Assembly (NCBI GenBank): GCA_963675655.1
Contig: OY776489.1
Span: 682,001 to 746,000 of the forward strand
Length of the DNA: 64,000 nt
Origin: CAXXOK01 sp963675655
GTDB taxonomy: Bacteria > Bacillota > Clostridia > Christensenellales > Aristaeellaceae
Reading direction: 5' to 3'
A program made the position numbers and the translations under genes. Position 1 is the stretch's first letter. Every line of letters starts with the position of its first letter. Below the pieces are notes generated by a model. That model made no database searches, was not told the origin of the DNA, and was given only the letters and a program-made list of their open reading frames with translations. Of this stretch, positions 43,117-51,307 are shown piece after piece.

Positions 43117-44373
43117 TCAAACCGGGTATTGCGCCGCGAACGCCTTCATCGCTTGCTGAAAACACGCCATCGGCACACGCGCCATACCCGCGCCCATCAA
43201 GCCGCCCTCGTAGTTGAACATGCCGCCGTGGATAGCCGGGCACACACCGGTTTTCAGCACCAGCCGGATATCGATACCCACGGGCAAAAAATCAAAGTCC
43301 AGATTCGGGATCGGGAAATTGGGGTTTTTCGCAATGGAGATGCGCTCCATTTCCCGCGTCTGCGCAATGGACTCGCCCAGCGTCATCCCGCGCAGGTTGC
43401 AGGTAATAGGGCTAGCCGCCGCCGCAAACCCGCCCATGCCCGCACACTCTACCACGCAGCTGTCGCCGATCCACGGGAGCTGGTCTTTTTCGGTAAACTT
43501 GGTGGAGGTATAGCGCCCTTTCATCATCGGCGCAGGCGCGAGGAACCACTGCCCCGGCATTCCCGCGACCTTGATGCCAAAATCCACGCCGTTGCCGCAA
43601 ACCGCAGTTACCATGGTGGAGTACGCCGTTCCCTCCGCCGCCAGCAGCGCCGCGCGGGATGCGCCCTGCCCGTAGCAGTGAAAGAAGCGCGGCGTTTCCA
43701 CAATGTAGCGCACCACTTTCATCATCTGCTCTTTGGGAATATCCATGGCGAACAGGTCGGGCAAAATCTGCTTGTCAAACAGCAAATCCGCCGCAGTCTG
43801 GCGGGTATGGTTTTCATCCCCCATTTGCATCCCCTCGGCAAGAATCGGTTTAATCGCCAGCCCGCCGCGTTTTACCAGCATTTCGCGGATAACGGGAAAA
43901 AGCTCCTCCCGCATCATGCGCAGGTTTTCGGCGATGCCTTCGCTGTACAGCCCCCAGCCGCAAAAGCCGCCCTGAAACGGCCCTTCCGCCGGGAAGGTGG
44001 CTGCGCGCTTGCCGCTTTTACGGTCTTCTACCACGTTCATCATCACCGATTGGGTAATAATGCCCGTACCCGCGCCTACCGTATTGTGGTCCAGCGCCGA
44101 TTCAATCTTCACCTCTCCCGCGCGGATGCGGTCAACGGCCTCCTGTTCATCCTTCGCCCAGCCCTCAAACAGCATAGCGCTGACCATGCCGCGCTTATGC
44201 AGCATCACCATATCCTTGTACACAACCGGCGGGCCGGAATGCAAAATCATGTGGTCTGTCAGGCCGTTTACACATTCGCCCGCGGGCTGCACATCCACCC
44301 AGTACGGATCGGAATCGATAATGCTGTGTACCGCCGCTTCGTTTGCGGCGTTAATTTTCTCGCGAATCTCCAT
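43117..44373 (-). CDS. DUF1116 (AllG/YlbE-like) protein
   Basis: A 418-residue protein of the DUF1116 family, about the length I recall for Escherichia coli YlbE. It begins MEIREKINAANEAAVHSII and contains DHNTVGAGTGIITQSVMMNV, GQGASRAALLAAEGTAYSTM and WIGDSCVVECAGMGGFAAAA, all well-conserved-looking glycine-rich blocks. In the AllFGH complex it is a core subunit of the transferase. ATG 44373 is chosen over the longer frame because the upstream residues overlap the small gene at 44394-44561. Confidence 0.85.
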   Translation of the reverse strand: MEIREKINAANEAAVHSIIDSDPYWVDVQPAGECVNGLTDHMILHSGPPVVYKDMVMLHKRGMVSAMLFEGWAKDEQEAVDRIRAGEVKIESALDHNTVGAGTGIITQSVMMNVVEDRKSGKRAATFPAEGPFQGGFCGWGLYSEGIAENLRMMREELFPVIREMLVKRGGLAIKPILAEGMQMGDENHTRQTAADLLFDKQILPDLFAMDIPKEQMMKVVRYIVETPRFFHCYGQGASRAALLAAEGTAYSTMVTAVCGNGVDFGIKVAGMPGQWFLAPAPMMKGRYTSTKFTEKDQLPWIGDSCVVECAGMGGFAAAASPITCNLRGMTLGESIAQTREMERISIAKNPNFPIPNLDFDFLPVGIDIRLVLKTGVCPAIHGGMFNYEGGLMGAGMARVPMACFQQAMKAFAAQYPV

Positions 44374-44393
44374 ATCCGGTTTGCCTTCTTCCC

Positions 44394-44561
44394 TTACAGA
44401 TATTGATCCAGCAGGTTTTCCATCTCGGCGTCCTGCTTTACGGGCGGCGTCCACTCGATCTGCACACACTCCACACCCTGCGCCAAAAGCGCCTCATAAA
44501 ACGTTTGGATGCCAAGGTTGACGATGCGGGGCTTTTTCGGTTGGTTGCTAGCGTTATCCAC
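44394..44561 (-). CDS. 55-residue protein between FdrA and DUF1116
   Basis: A small gene starting at GTG 44561, seven bases after AGGAGG, overlapping the FdrA stop by eight bases and ending 20 bases before the DUF1116 start. The product reads PKKPRIVNLGIQTFYEALLA, then QGVECVQIEWTPPVKQDAEM and ENLLDQYL. The pattern of a beta strand (RIVNLGI), a helix (FYEALLAQG) and a strand (CVQIEWTPP) resembles a segment that I associate with the C-terminus of longer FdrA or the N-terminus of DUF1116 proteins. The FdrA here is about 50 residues shorter than Escherichia coli FdrA as I recall it (about 555), so this is probably that piece made as a separate subunit. Confidence 0.8.
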   Translation of the reverse strand: MDNASNQPKKPRIVNLGIQTFYEALLAQGVECVQIEWTPPVKQDAEMENLLDQYL

Positions 44562-46077
44562 GGCGATTCCTCCTGTCCAGTCCAGCCATCAGAGCGGCGG
44601 CGAGCCGCGCGCTCTGGCGGTTAGAATCCGCCACGATCACCCCGGCGTCCAATAGCGCCTTGTGGCCTTCTTCAATATTCTGGGGGTCTCCCTTTGCGCC
44701 GCAAATGCTTGCAATAAACACAACCTCGGGATGCAGCCGGAAAACCGGCGCAAACGGGAGAATGGGGTTTAAGTTCATGCCGGGCCCGGTAATAAAGTCC
44801 AACAGCACCACGGCGACCTGCGGGTCTGCAAGCTCCACCTCCAGCCTGCGGATGCGCAGCGTAGGATCGAAAATCGGGTGCGGCGCTTCGGCGGTAAAAT
44901 CCTCCGCGCCCATATCCAAGATAGCGTTGCCTTCGCTTTTACGGTGCGATTCCAGCTTGCGGGCATAGGGGGTATGCAAATTGGAATACAGCGGCACCTG
45001 CGGGTTTTGGGCGTGAAAGAGGATCAGCGCTTCCTCGGTAAACGTACCGCCGCAGTACAACCCACGGAAGTATTTACGCTCCGGCGCGATGCGCAGCAGT
45101 TGCTGCTGTACCAAAGTGTCGAATGCTTGCTGCGGCCAGCCCAGCTTTTTCTCCTCGCCCGTCAGTAGCCGGTAGCACAGCTCCGCCGCCGCCTCCAGAC
45201 TTTCCGCGCCCTTTACCCGGCGACCCGCAAACAACGTTTCGCCGCCGCCTAAAAACACGGCTACCACGGGTTTATCCAGCTTGTCGGCATCGTCCAGCAC
45301 ACTGGCCATTACCGCTTCGCTAGCCAGTTTGCTGACCAGGCAGATGATCTTCGTCGCCGGGTCGCGGTTGAGCCGCTCCATGCCCAGCCGCATGGTGATG
45401 CCGCCAATCTCCGGCAGCAGGTCGTGGCCGCCGGTACCGATGATTTCACTTACGCCCGCGCCCATGCGCTCGATTAAACAGGCAACCTCCTGCGCGCCGC
45501 TGCCGCTGGCGCCGACGACGCCCACCGCGCCGGGGCGCACGATGCTGCCCGCGGCGAGCGCGACCCCGCCAATGAGCCCTACGCCCGCGTCCGGCCCCAT
45601 GACAAGCCGTCCGCGAGCGCGCCCCAGTTCCTTGAGTTCGCGTTCCTGTGCAAGCGGTACGTTATCGCTGAACACAAAAACATCCATACCCAGCTCAATA
45701 GCCTTGCGTATTTCCGCCGCCGCGTATTCCCCCGGCAGGGAAATCTGCGCAATATCGTACGCGCCGGGTTCCAGCTCGCTTACGTCGTGGTAGACCCGCT
45801 GTTTTTGGTCTCCGCGATGGTTAAGCACAGAAAGCCCCGCCGCAAAAGCATCGGCCAGCTGCGCTTCGTCCCGCGCGTCTACGGCGATCATCAAATCGTA
45901 CTTGCCGGTATCCGCCGGCACGGCATAGCCCAAATCCGTCAGCAGCTCTCTATTCGCAGGCGTGCCCATCCCGCTTTCCGCCCCGGTCACCCCCGGCAGC
46001 TCCGCCAGCTTTTCGGCGGCGCCCATCAGGGTTACGGAGTCCACATAACGGTTTTTCACCACAAAGACTTTCTTCAT
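44554..46077 (-). CDS. fdrA: FdrA-like acyl-CoA synthetase-fold protein (AllF-like)
   Basis: A 507-residue protein related to the alpha-plus-beta core of succinyl-CoA synthetase. It has MKKVFVVKNRYVDSVTLMGAAEKL at the N-terminus (in parts), VGVVGASGSGAQEVACLIERM (CoA-binding fold in parts), EIIGTGGHDLLPEIGGITM and DFITGPGMNLNPI. FdrA (AllF) is the large subunit of oxamate carbamoyltransferase in Escherichia coli. ATG 46077 is chosen because AGGAGG lies ten bases upstream, inside the longer frame. It follows the flavoprotein gene by 37 bases. Confidence 0.88.
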   Translation of the reverse strand: MKKVFVVKNRYVDSVTLMGAAEKLAELPGVTGAESGMGTPANRELLTDLGYAVPADTGKYDLMIAVDARDEAQLADAFAAGLSVLNHRGDQKQRVYHDVSELEPGAYDIAQISLPGEYAAAEIRKAIELGMDVFVFSDNVPLAQERELKELGRARGRLVMGPDAGVGLIGGVALAAGSIVRPGAVGVVGASGSGAQEVACLIERMGAGVSEIIGTGGHDLLPEIGGITMRLGMERLNRDPATKIICLVSKLASEAVMASVLDDADKLDKPVVAVFLGGGETLFAGRRVKGAESLEAAAELCYRLLTGEEKKLGWPQQAFDTLVQQQLLRIAPERKYFRGLYCGGTFTEEALILFHAQNPQVPLYSNLHTPYARKLESHRKSEGNAILDMGAEDFTAEAPHPIFDPTLRIRRLEVELADPQVAVVLLDFITGPGMNLNPILPFAPVFRLHPEVVFIASICGAKGDPQNIEEGHKALLDAGVIVADSNRQSARLAAALMAGLDRRNRRG

Positions 46078-46114
46078 CTTTCCTGTCCTCCTGTTCATGC
46101 AGGTGTGCCCAGCA

Positions 46115-47737
46115 TCACGGGGCGGCAACCGGCTCCCGCCCCGCCTGCACCGCGCCGGTTTTGGTACTGCGCAGCGTTACATGGTACGGGCTTACCGCCT
46201 GCTGCGGCCTATCGGTACGCACATGGCAGCCCGTACTGTCCTCCCGCTGCAGCGCCGCGGTACATAAAAGCGTTGCGGCGATTACATCATTCTCCAGCCG
46301 CACACGCGCAAACGCTTCGCCCGCGTCTGCCCCACGTCGGTTCTGCAACGCGCTTCGCGCCGCGTTCAGCCGAACCAATGCCGCCGCCAACGCATCCCCA
46401 TCCCGCAGTACGCCCGCGCCGCCAGCCAGCGCCGCCTGCAATTCTTCTCGCAGTTGCGAAAGGGATTTTACAATACTTTCGCCGCCTGTCGCGGCAGTTT
46501 CCGGATATTGGTTTACGGTTTCCACCGCATCCGCAGGTTCCGCCGCTGCGTGCGCCCCGGCATATGCCGCAGCCGCACGCCCGGCGCGGCGGCCGAATAC
46601 CAGCGTTTCCAGCCCCGCGCTGCCGCCGATGCGGTTGGCGCCGTGCAAACCCCCGGTTACCTCGCCGCAGGCATACAGCCCCGGCAGGGTCGCCGCGCCG
46701 TTTGCATCCACCGTTACCCCGCCCAGCGACGTATGTGCCGCCGGCGCTAGCTCTATCCACTCCCGCGCAAGGTCGATCCCCACATGGCGGTAGCGTTTAC
46801 CATAGATTTCGTAGCGGTTTTGCAGGCGCTCTTCCCCCAGTGCGGTCGCATCAAAATACACACCGCCGTGCTCCGTGCCCCGCCCGTCGCGGATTTCCAT
46901 GGCGATGCACATCGCCAGTTTATCCTTATTTACGCATTCGCCTTCCGGCCCATAACGCAGCATAAAGCGCTCGCCCGCCCTGTTGCGAAGCACTGCGCCT
47001 TCGTAGAACATCGTCGTAATCATGCTGGTGCCGCGCAGGCTTTCCGGCCACACCGCGCCGCTGGGCTCGAACTGGATAAACTCCATATCACACAGCTGCG
47101 CACCCGCCAGAAACGCCATTGCCGCGCCGTCGCCCCCGGAATCCCGCTTATTGGTAGTAAATGGGTAGATACCGCAAAACCCGCCGCAGGCCAGCACCGT
47201 CGCGCCGCCGCGCAGCGTAAACCACGTTCCCGTTTTCCGGTCGAATGCAAGTGCCCCCACTACTGCGCCCGCTTGCGTAAGCAGGCGTACGGCGCGCGCA
47301 TCCGAAAACACCTGCACCTTGCCAGCCAGTTCCGCCTGCACGGCTTTGAGTATCGCCACGCCCGTTTCGTTACCGACGGACATAACCCGCGGCCAGCTTG
47401 CGCCCAGCGGCTGCAAAAACTGATAGCCCTCCCCATCCCGGTTCAAGGAGAGCCCCATCTTTTCAATTTCATAAAGCATTTCCGGCGCATCGCCACACAG
47501 CGCGGCAGCCAGTTCCGGCTTGCATAGCCCCTGCCCGCTGCGGTAGGTATCCGCCAAAAAGGTTTCTACCGAATCCCTGGGGTGCGCGGGAATGTTTACC
47601 CCATGCACCCATGGGGACGCGCCCTGCCCGTCCCGAAGCAGCGCAACGCGGCAGCCCGCGCGCACGGCCTCGCGAGCCGCCATCCAGCCCGCGAGACCGC
47701 CGCCAATGACGATGCAATCCGTCATCACGGTTTTCAT
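46115..47737 (-). CDS. Fumarate-reductase-like flavoprotein
   Basis: A 540-residue FAD protein of the succinate dehydrogenase/fumarate reductase/aspartate oxidase family. CIVIGGGLAGWMAAREAVRAG is the FAD fold, DSGGDGAAMAFLAGAQL and MEFIQFEPSG the substrate domain, and TLPGLYACGEVTGGLHGANR and GGSAGLETLVFGRRAG the C-terminal FAD contacts. No signal peptide and no iron-sulfur partner gene nearby, so a soluble enzyme is likely. ATG 47737 lies one base past the dehydratase stop, so translation is coupled. It probably reduces an enoate or oxidises an alcohol of the sugar-acid pathway. Confidence 0.87.
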   Translation of the reverse strand: MKTVMTDCIVIGGGLAGWMAAREAVRAGCRVALLRDGQGASPWVHGVNIPAHPRDSVETFLADTYRSGQGLCKPELAAALCGDAPEMLYEIEKMGLSLNRDGEGYQFLQPLGASWPRVMSVGNETGVAILKAVQAELAGKVQVFSDARAVRLLTQAGAVVGALAFDRKTGTWFTLRGGATVLACGGFCGIYPFTTNKRDSGGDGAAMAFLAGAQLCDMEFIQFEPSGAVWPESLRGTSMITTMFYEGAVLRNRAGERFMLRYGPEGECVNKDKLAMCIAMEIRDGRGTEHGGVYFDATALGEERLQNRYEIYGKRYRHVGIDLAREWIELAPAAHTSLGGVTVDANGAATLPGLYACGEVTGGLHGANRIGGSAGLETLVFGRRAGRAAAAYAGAHAAAEPADAVETVNQYPETAATGGESIVKSLSQLREELQAALAGGAGVLRDGDALAAALVRLNAARSALQNRRGADAGEAFARVRLENDVIAATLLCTAALQREDSTGCHVRTDRPQQAVSPYHVTLRSTKTGAVQAGREPVAAP

Positions 47738-47738
47738 A

Positions 47739-49415
47739 TTACGCTTCCCAAATGCCGCCTTTAGCCATCGACCCGACATTGCGGGAGAACAGCCGCAGGA
47801 AGCGCGGGTACTTACTGCCGGGGAATTCCCACTCGAACTTGGCAATTCGCGCGGCGATTTCCGCATCGCTCAATACCAGATCCATCTTGCGGGCCGGTAC
47901 GTCGATAACGATCTCATCGCCGTTTTGCACAATCGCCAGCGGGCTGCCCAAGGCCGCTTCGGGGCTGACGTAGCCGACGCTAAGCCCGCTTGTACCGCCG
48001 GAGAAACGCCCGTCGGTAATGATAGCGCAGGAGTTATACAGCGCCGGTTTTCCCTTCAGTTCTTCCTGGAAGGTGAAGGCGGTAGTACCAAAGCGGCCTT
48101 TTAAGCCCATAAAGCGCAGTACGATCGCATCGCCTTCGTGTATCTGGCCCGCGCGCAGCGCATCCAACCCGTCGTGCAGGCTGTCGTAGCACTTGGCAAT
48201 GCCTTTAAAATGCATCAGCTGTTTGGGGACGGCGGCAATCTTCAAAATGGATCCTTCAGGGGCAAGGTTGCCGTACAAAACACCCAACCCCGGCTCGCTG
48301 GCGACGGGGTTATCCAATGTGCGGATGCAATCGTCATTGTAAATCACCACATCGCGCACATTCTCTTCCACCGTGTGGCCGTTTACAGTCATACAGTCGC
48401 CCTTGAGCAGCGGCAAAAGATTCTTCATCAGACCGGGCATACCGCCTGCCAAATCAAAATCTTTTACAGAATATTCACCCCCGGGCATTAAATCGCTCAG
48501 CAGCGGAACCTTGTTGGAAGCCTCGTCAAAATACTTCCACCAGGGTAAATCGTACCCCGCCTCGTGCGCGATGGCGGGCATGTGCAAAATAAGGTTGGAA
48601 GAACCGGCTACCGCCATATCCACAGCGATGGCGTTTTTAATGGCGTCCACCGTCATAATCTGGCGCGCGGTAACGCCCTCTTCCACCAGCTTCATAATCC
48701 GCAAACCCGCCTCGTAGGATAGTTTGCGCAAACCGCTGGATACGGCGCTCATGTTGCTGTTGCCGGGCAGGGTCATGCCCATGGCTTCGGCCATCATGCA
48801 CATGGAGTTGGCGGTGGTCATGGAGGTGCAGGCGCCGCAGGGCGCCCAGCTGTTGGCGATAAGGCCGTTGTACTCGTCCATATCCATTTTGCCTTCAGCA
48901 GCGGTGCCTACCTTGTCCTGCGCGCGGATGTGCACCACTTCCTTGCCGCGGAACTGCCCGTGGGGCATGTAGCCGCCGGTGACCACGATGGTGGGTATAT
49001 CCAGCCGCGCCGCGCCCATCAAATGGCCGGGCACGATAGAATCGCAGGTGCACAGCATCACCATACCGTCAAAAAAGTTGCCGTCCACCGTCAGCTCAAT
49101 CTGGTCGGCGATGGAGTTGCGGCTGGGGATTTCAATGTATTTGGGGTCTTTGAGCACCATACCGTCGCAAATGGCTGTGGTCATCACTTCCAAAGGCAGC
49201 CCGCCCGCCTCGCGCACGCCCTGCTTTACACGTTCGGCCAGTTCCTTTAAATGTACATGGCCGGGGTTATACTCGTTCCAGCTGTTGACCACGGCAATCA
49301 GCGGGCGGTGCAGTTCTTCCTCGGTATAGCCCATTCCAAGCATCAGTCCGCGGCGGCACTCCGAAGCCTCGCCGAATTCCCAGTTGCTGCGCATGTCCTT
49401 GTACGTCTTCTTCAT
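47739..49415 (-). CDS. IlvD/Edd-family dehydratase
   Basis: A 558-residue iron-sulfur dehydratase of the dihydroxy-acid/sugar-acid family, near the usual length. It removes water from a 2,3-dihydroxy acid to give a 2-keto-3-deoxy acid. ICDGM, MLCTCDSIVPGHLMGA and SWAPCGACTSMTTANSM contain the cluster cysteines, and DGRFSGGTSGLSVGYVSPEA is the conserved C-terminal motif. The neighbours (SDR, flavoprotein, FdrA set) point to a sugar acid rather than valine or isoleucine synthesis. A PurR-free ribosome site AAAGGAGAAC precedes ATG 49415. Confidence 0.88.
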   Translation of the reverse strand: MKKTYKDMRSNWEFGEASECRRGLMLGMGYTEEELHRPLIAVVNSWNEYNPGHVHLKELAERVKQGVREAGGLPLEVMTTAICDGMVLKDPKYIEIPSRNSIADQIELTVDGNFFDGMVMLCTCDSIVPGHLMGAARLDIPTIVVTGGYMPHGQFRGKEVVHIRAQDKVGTAAEGKMDMDEYNGLIANSWAPCGACTSMTTANSMCMMAEAMGMTLPGNSNMSAVSSGLRKLSYEAGLRIMKLVEEGVTARQIMTVDAIKNAIAVDMAVAGSSNLILHMPAIAHEAGYDLPWWKYFDEASNKVPLLSDLMPGGEYSVKDFDLAGGMPGLMKNLLPLLKGDCMTVNGHTVEENVRDVVIYNDDCIRTLDNPVASEPGLGVLYGNLAPEGSILKIAAVPKQLMHFKGIAKCYDSLHDGLDALRAGQIHEGDAIVLRFMGLKGRFGTTAFTFQEELKGKPALYNSCAIITDGRFSGGTSGLSVGYVSPEAALGSPLAIVQNGDEIVIDVPARKMDLVLSDAEIAARIAKFEWEFPGSKYPRFLRLFSRNVGSMAKGGIWEA

Positions 49416-49432
49416 TCCTATGTTCTCCTTTT

Positions 49433-50224
49433 TTAAAATGGTTCGTCCAGCATATTGTCTATCGAGCCGTCGATGGATTGCCCGCCGTCGATAAAAATTG
49501 TTTGCCCCACGATGAAGCGGCTCTTGCGCTTGTCCGCCAGAAACAACACCATCGGGGTAATATCCTCCGGCACGCCGCCGTACCCGGCGGGAATTTTGCG
49601 GTTAAAGCCCTTCACGTTCTTATCCGAGTAGCGTTCCATAATGTGGGTATAAATCAGCCCCGGCGCAACGCCGTTGACGTTGATGCCATATTTGATCAGC
49701 TCCACGCCGACGGACTTGGTAAACATGTTCAATCCCGCCTTGCCCGCGGAGTACGGCAGCGCCTTGCGGCGTACCCATGTAACCTCGCTGTGGATGGAAG
49801 AAATGTTGATAATCGCCCCCTGCGTGCCTTTATCCACCATGTCTTTGGCGGCAACGCGGGTACAATAGGCCGCTGCGTTCAGGTTCAGGTCGATTTGCTT
49901 ATCCCAGTACTCCATGGGCATGTCCATAAAGCTGCCCTTGGGCATGCTTTGTGCGCCGCCCGCGTTGTTTACCAGCACATCGATTTTACCGAAATGCCCA
50001 ATGAACGCTGTGAGCATTTTTTCGCACTGTGCCCTGTCGGATACGTCCGCTTGATAGATCTGCGCGTCCGCCCCCGCCTCCCGGCATTGCCGGGCAACGC
50101 TTTCCGCCTCTTGGGGGGACATGTAGTAATTCACGCCGACGTCGTACCCTTCTTTGGCAAACGCGATGGCGCACGCAGCGCCGATTCCCATCGACGAGCC
50201 CGTGATGAGCACCGATTTTCGCAT
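49433..50224 (-). CDS. Short-chain dehydrogenase/reductase
   Basis: A 263-residue NAD(P)-dependent SDR. VLITGSSMGIGAACAIAFA is the cofactor motif, VNNAGG the conserved Asn region, and ISSIHSEVTWVRRKALPYSAGKAG holds Ser and the YxxxK catalytic pair. The ending SRFIVGQTIFIDGGQSIDG is typical. GGAG precedes ATG 50224. In an operon with a sugar-acid dehydratase it probably oxidises a hydroxyl of the keto-deoxy acid or the free sugar. Confidence 0.9.
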   Translation of the reverse strand: MRKSVLITGSSMGIGAACAIAFAKEGYDVGVNYYMSPQEAESVARQCREAGADAQIYQADVSDRAQCEKMLTAFIGHFGKIDVLVNNAGGAQSMPKGSFMDMPMEYWDKQIDLNLNAAAYCTRVAAKDMVDKGTQGAIINISSIHSEVTWVRRKALPYSAGKAGLNMFTKSVGVELIKYGINVNGVAPGLIYTHIMERYSDKNVKGFNRKIPAGYGGVPEDITPMVLFLADKRKSRFIVGQTIFIDGGQSIDGSIDNMLDEPF

Positions 50225-50251
50225 AGATCCTGTCTCCTTACTTTAATGGTT

Positions 50252-51133
50252 TCACTCCTGCCGGGCCGCGCCCGAAGCGAGGTAACCCGAAACGGTGTAC
50301 ATGGGTAAAAACAGGTATTCCGGCATCGTACCGCCGATGTGTTGGATCAGCGCCTTGGCGATTGCCGCGGGGTCCTTTTCGCCTGCCGCCGCCATCCCCG
50401 CGACAAAGCCGCGGTCATGCGCAAAGCAGGCGAAGCACTCCGTAAGGAACCGCCGTACCTTTTCCCGCCCCACAGCGCCATCGCCCAGCGGCAGGTAATC
50501 GTGCCCGCATACGATGCACTCCACCGGCAGCGCCATAAGCCTTTCCAGCGTAGCGCGGTAAGCGGGCACATCCATCAGCAGTGCGCAGCCCTGCGACACC
50601 GTGCCGTTTAGCTGCAGCGAATCCCCGGTAATCAGCGTTTGGGTACGGGTGTCCAGATAGCTGCAGCTGTCCGTATCGTGCCCCGGCGTGTGCAAAAGCA
50701 GCAGCGGGCCAAGGGATTCGCCATCCCGTAAAGCCTTGTCCATCTTTACGCCGTCAAGTACACCAGGCGCTGCGGGGCTGTGGACTGGGAAACGGGCGCG
50801 GATTTGCCTGCTGTATGCCAGCGGGTCGCAAAGCCTTGCCGCCGAATCCGCATATGCCGCGATTTTGAGATCCGGCGAAAGCACCTTGAGCCTTGCGCAG
50901 CCGCCTACGTGGTCACCGTGAATATGCGTAAGCGCCAGCCAGCCGATATCCGCAAGGGACATGCCTAGCTGTTCCAACGCAGGCAGTATGGCGCTGTCCA
51001 CCGTTTGGGCGCAGCCGCCGCTGTCCACCAGTATGTTCACATCGCCCCGCACCAGCGTTACGCCCGTCCAGCTGCCCATAAAGGGTACACGCAGCCTGTA
51101 CACATGATCCGCCATCTGCTTAAATGTTTCCAA
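50252..51133 (-). CDS. Metallo-beta-lactamase-fold hydrolase
   Basis: A 293-residue hydrolase. The binuclear zinc motif is LTHIHGDHVGG; further ligands are in LHTPGHDTD, ITGDSL and CGHDYLP. Such proteins hydrolyse lactones, thioesters or glyoxalase-type substrates; a lactonase would fit a sugar-acid pathway. The start is uncertain: TTG 51133 has AAAGG too close, and ATG 51115 has no clear site. It is the first gene of the nine-gene operon, transcribed from a good promoter at 51166-51194. Confidence 0.83.
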   Translation of the reverse strand: METFKQMADHVYRLRVPFMGSWTGVTLVRGDVNILVDSGGCAQTVDSAILPALEQLGMSLADIGWLALTHIHGDHVGGCARLKVLSPDLKIAAYADSAARLCDPLAYSRQIRARFPVHSPAAPGVLDGVKMDKALRDGESLGPLLLLHTPGHDTDSCSYLDTRTQTLITGDSLQLNGTVSQGCALLMDVPAYRATLERLMALPVECIVCGHDYLPLGDGAVGREKVRRFLTECFACFAHDRGFVAGMAAAGEKDPAAIAKALIQHIGGTMPEYLFLPMYTVSGYLASGAARQE

Positions 51134-51138
51134 AGCCT

Positions 51139-51155
51139 TTCACATCCCTTGTGAA
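51139..51155. promoter_or_regulatory. Operator-like inverted repeat before the MBL operon
   Basis: TTCAC and GTGAA separated by seven bases, beginning right after the predicted transcription start of the minus-strand operon. A regulator bound here would block initiation; the divergent regulator at 51308 is the natural candidate. Confidence 0.5.
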
Positions 51156-51165
51156 CTGTGCCTTA

Positions 51166-51194
51166 ATTATAGCGGGGCGCAAATAGCGGCTCAA
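51166..51194 (-). promoter_or_regulatory. Promoter of the nine-gene operon
   Basis: Minus strand TTGAGC (51194-51189), a 17-base spacer and TATAAT (51171-51166). Confidence 0.75.
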
Positions 51195-51231
51195 CGTGAA
51201 GAAACAAAACCCGGCCAGCAAAGATTTCATC

Positions 51232-51260
51232 TTGATTTATTGCACAAAAGGGTTTATAGT
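51232..51260 (+). promoter_or_regulatory. Promoter of the regulator at 51308
   Basis: TTGATT (51232-51237), a 17-base spacer and TATAGT (51255-51260), 48 bases before the start codon. Confidence 0.75.
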
Positions 51261-51307
51261 TAAGTTTTAAGAAACAGCAGCGACAATTGAACCTTCGGAG
51301 GTAGCAC

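Noticed and set aside
43129..44406. A 425-codon open frame on the plus strand opposite DUF1116
   Set aside because: It mirrors the real gene in a GC-rich third-position pattern, is rich in His and Arg, and has no family resemblance or operon place.
41076..46077. Standard allantoin/oxamate carbamoyltransferase operon
   Set aside because: The AllFGH-like set is present, but there is no carbamate kinase, allantoate or ureidoglycolate gene, and the kinase is of the acetate type.
47739..49415. Dihydroxy-acid dehydratase for branched-chain amino acid synthesis (ilvD)
   Set aside because: The fold fits, but no ilvB, ilvC, ilvE or leu genes are nearby; the operon is catabolic, so a sugar-acid dehydratase is more likely.
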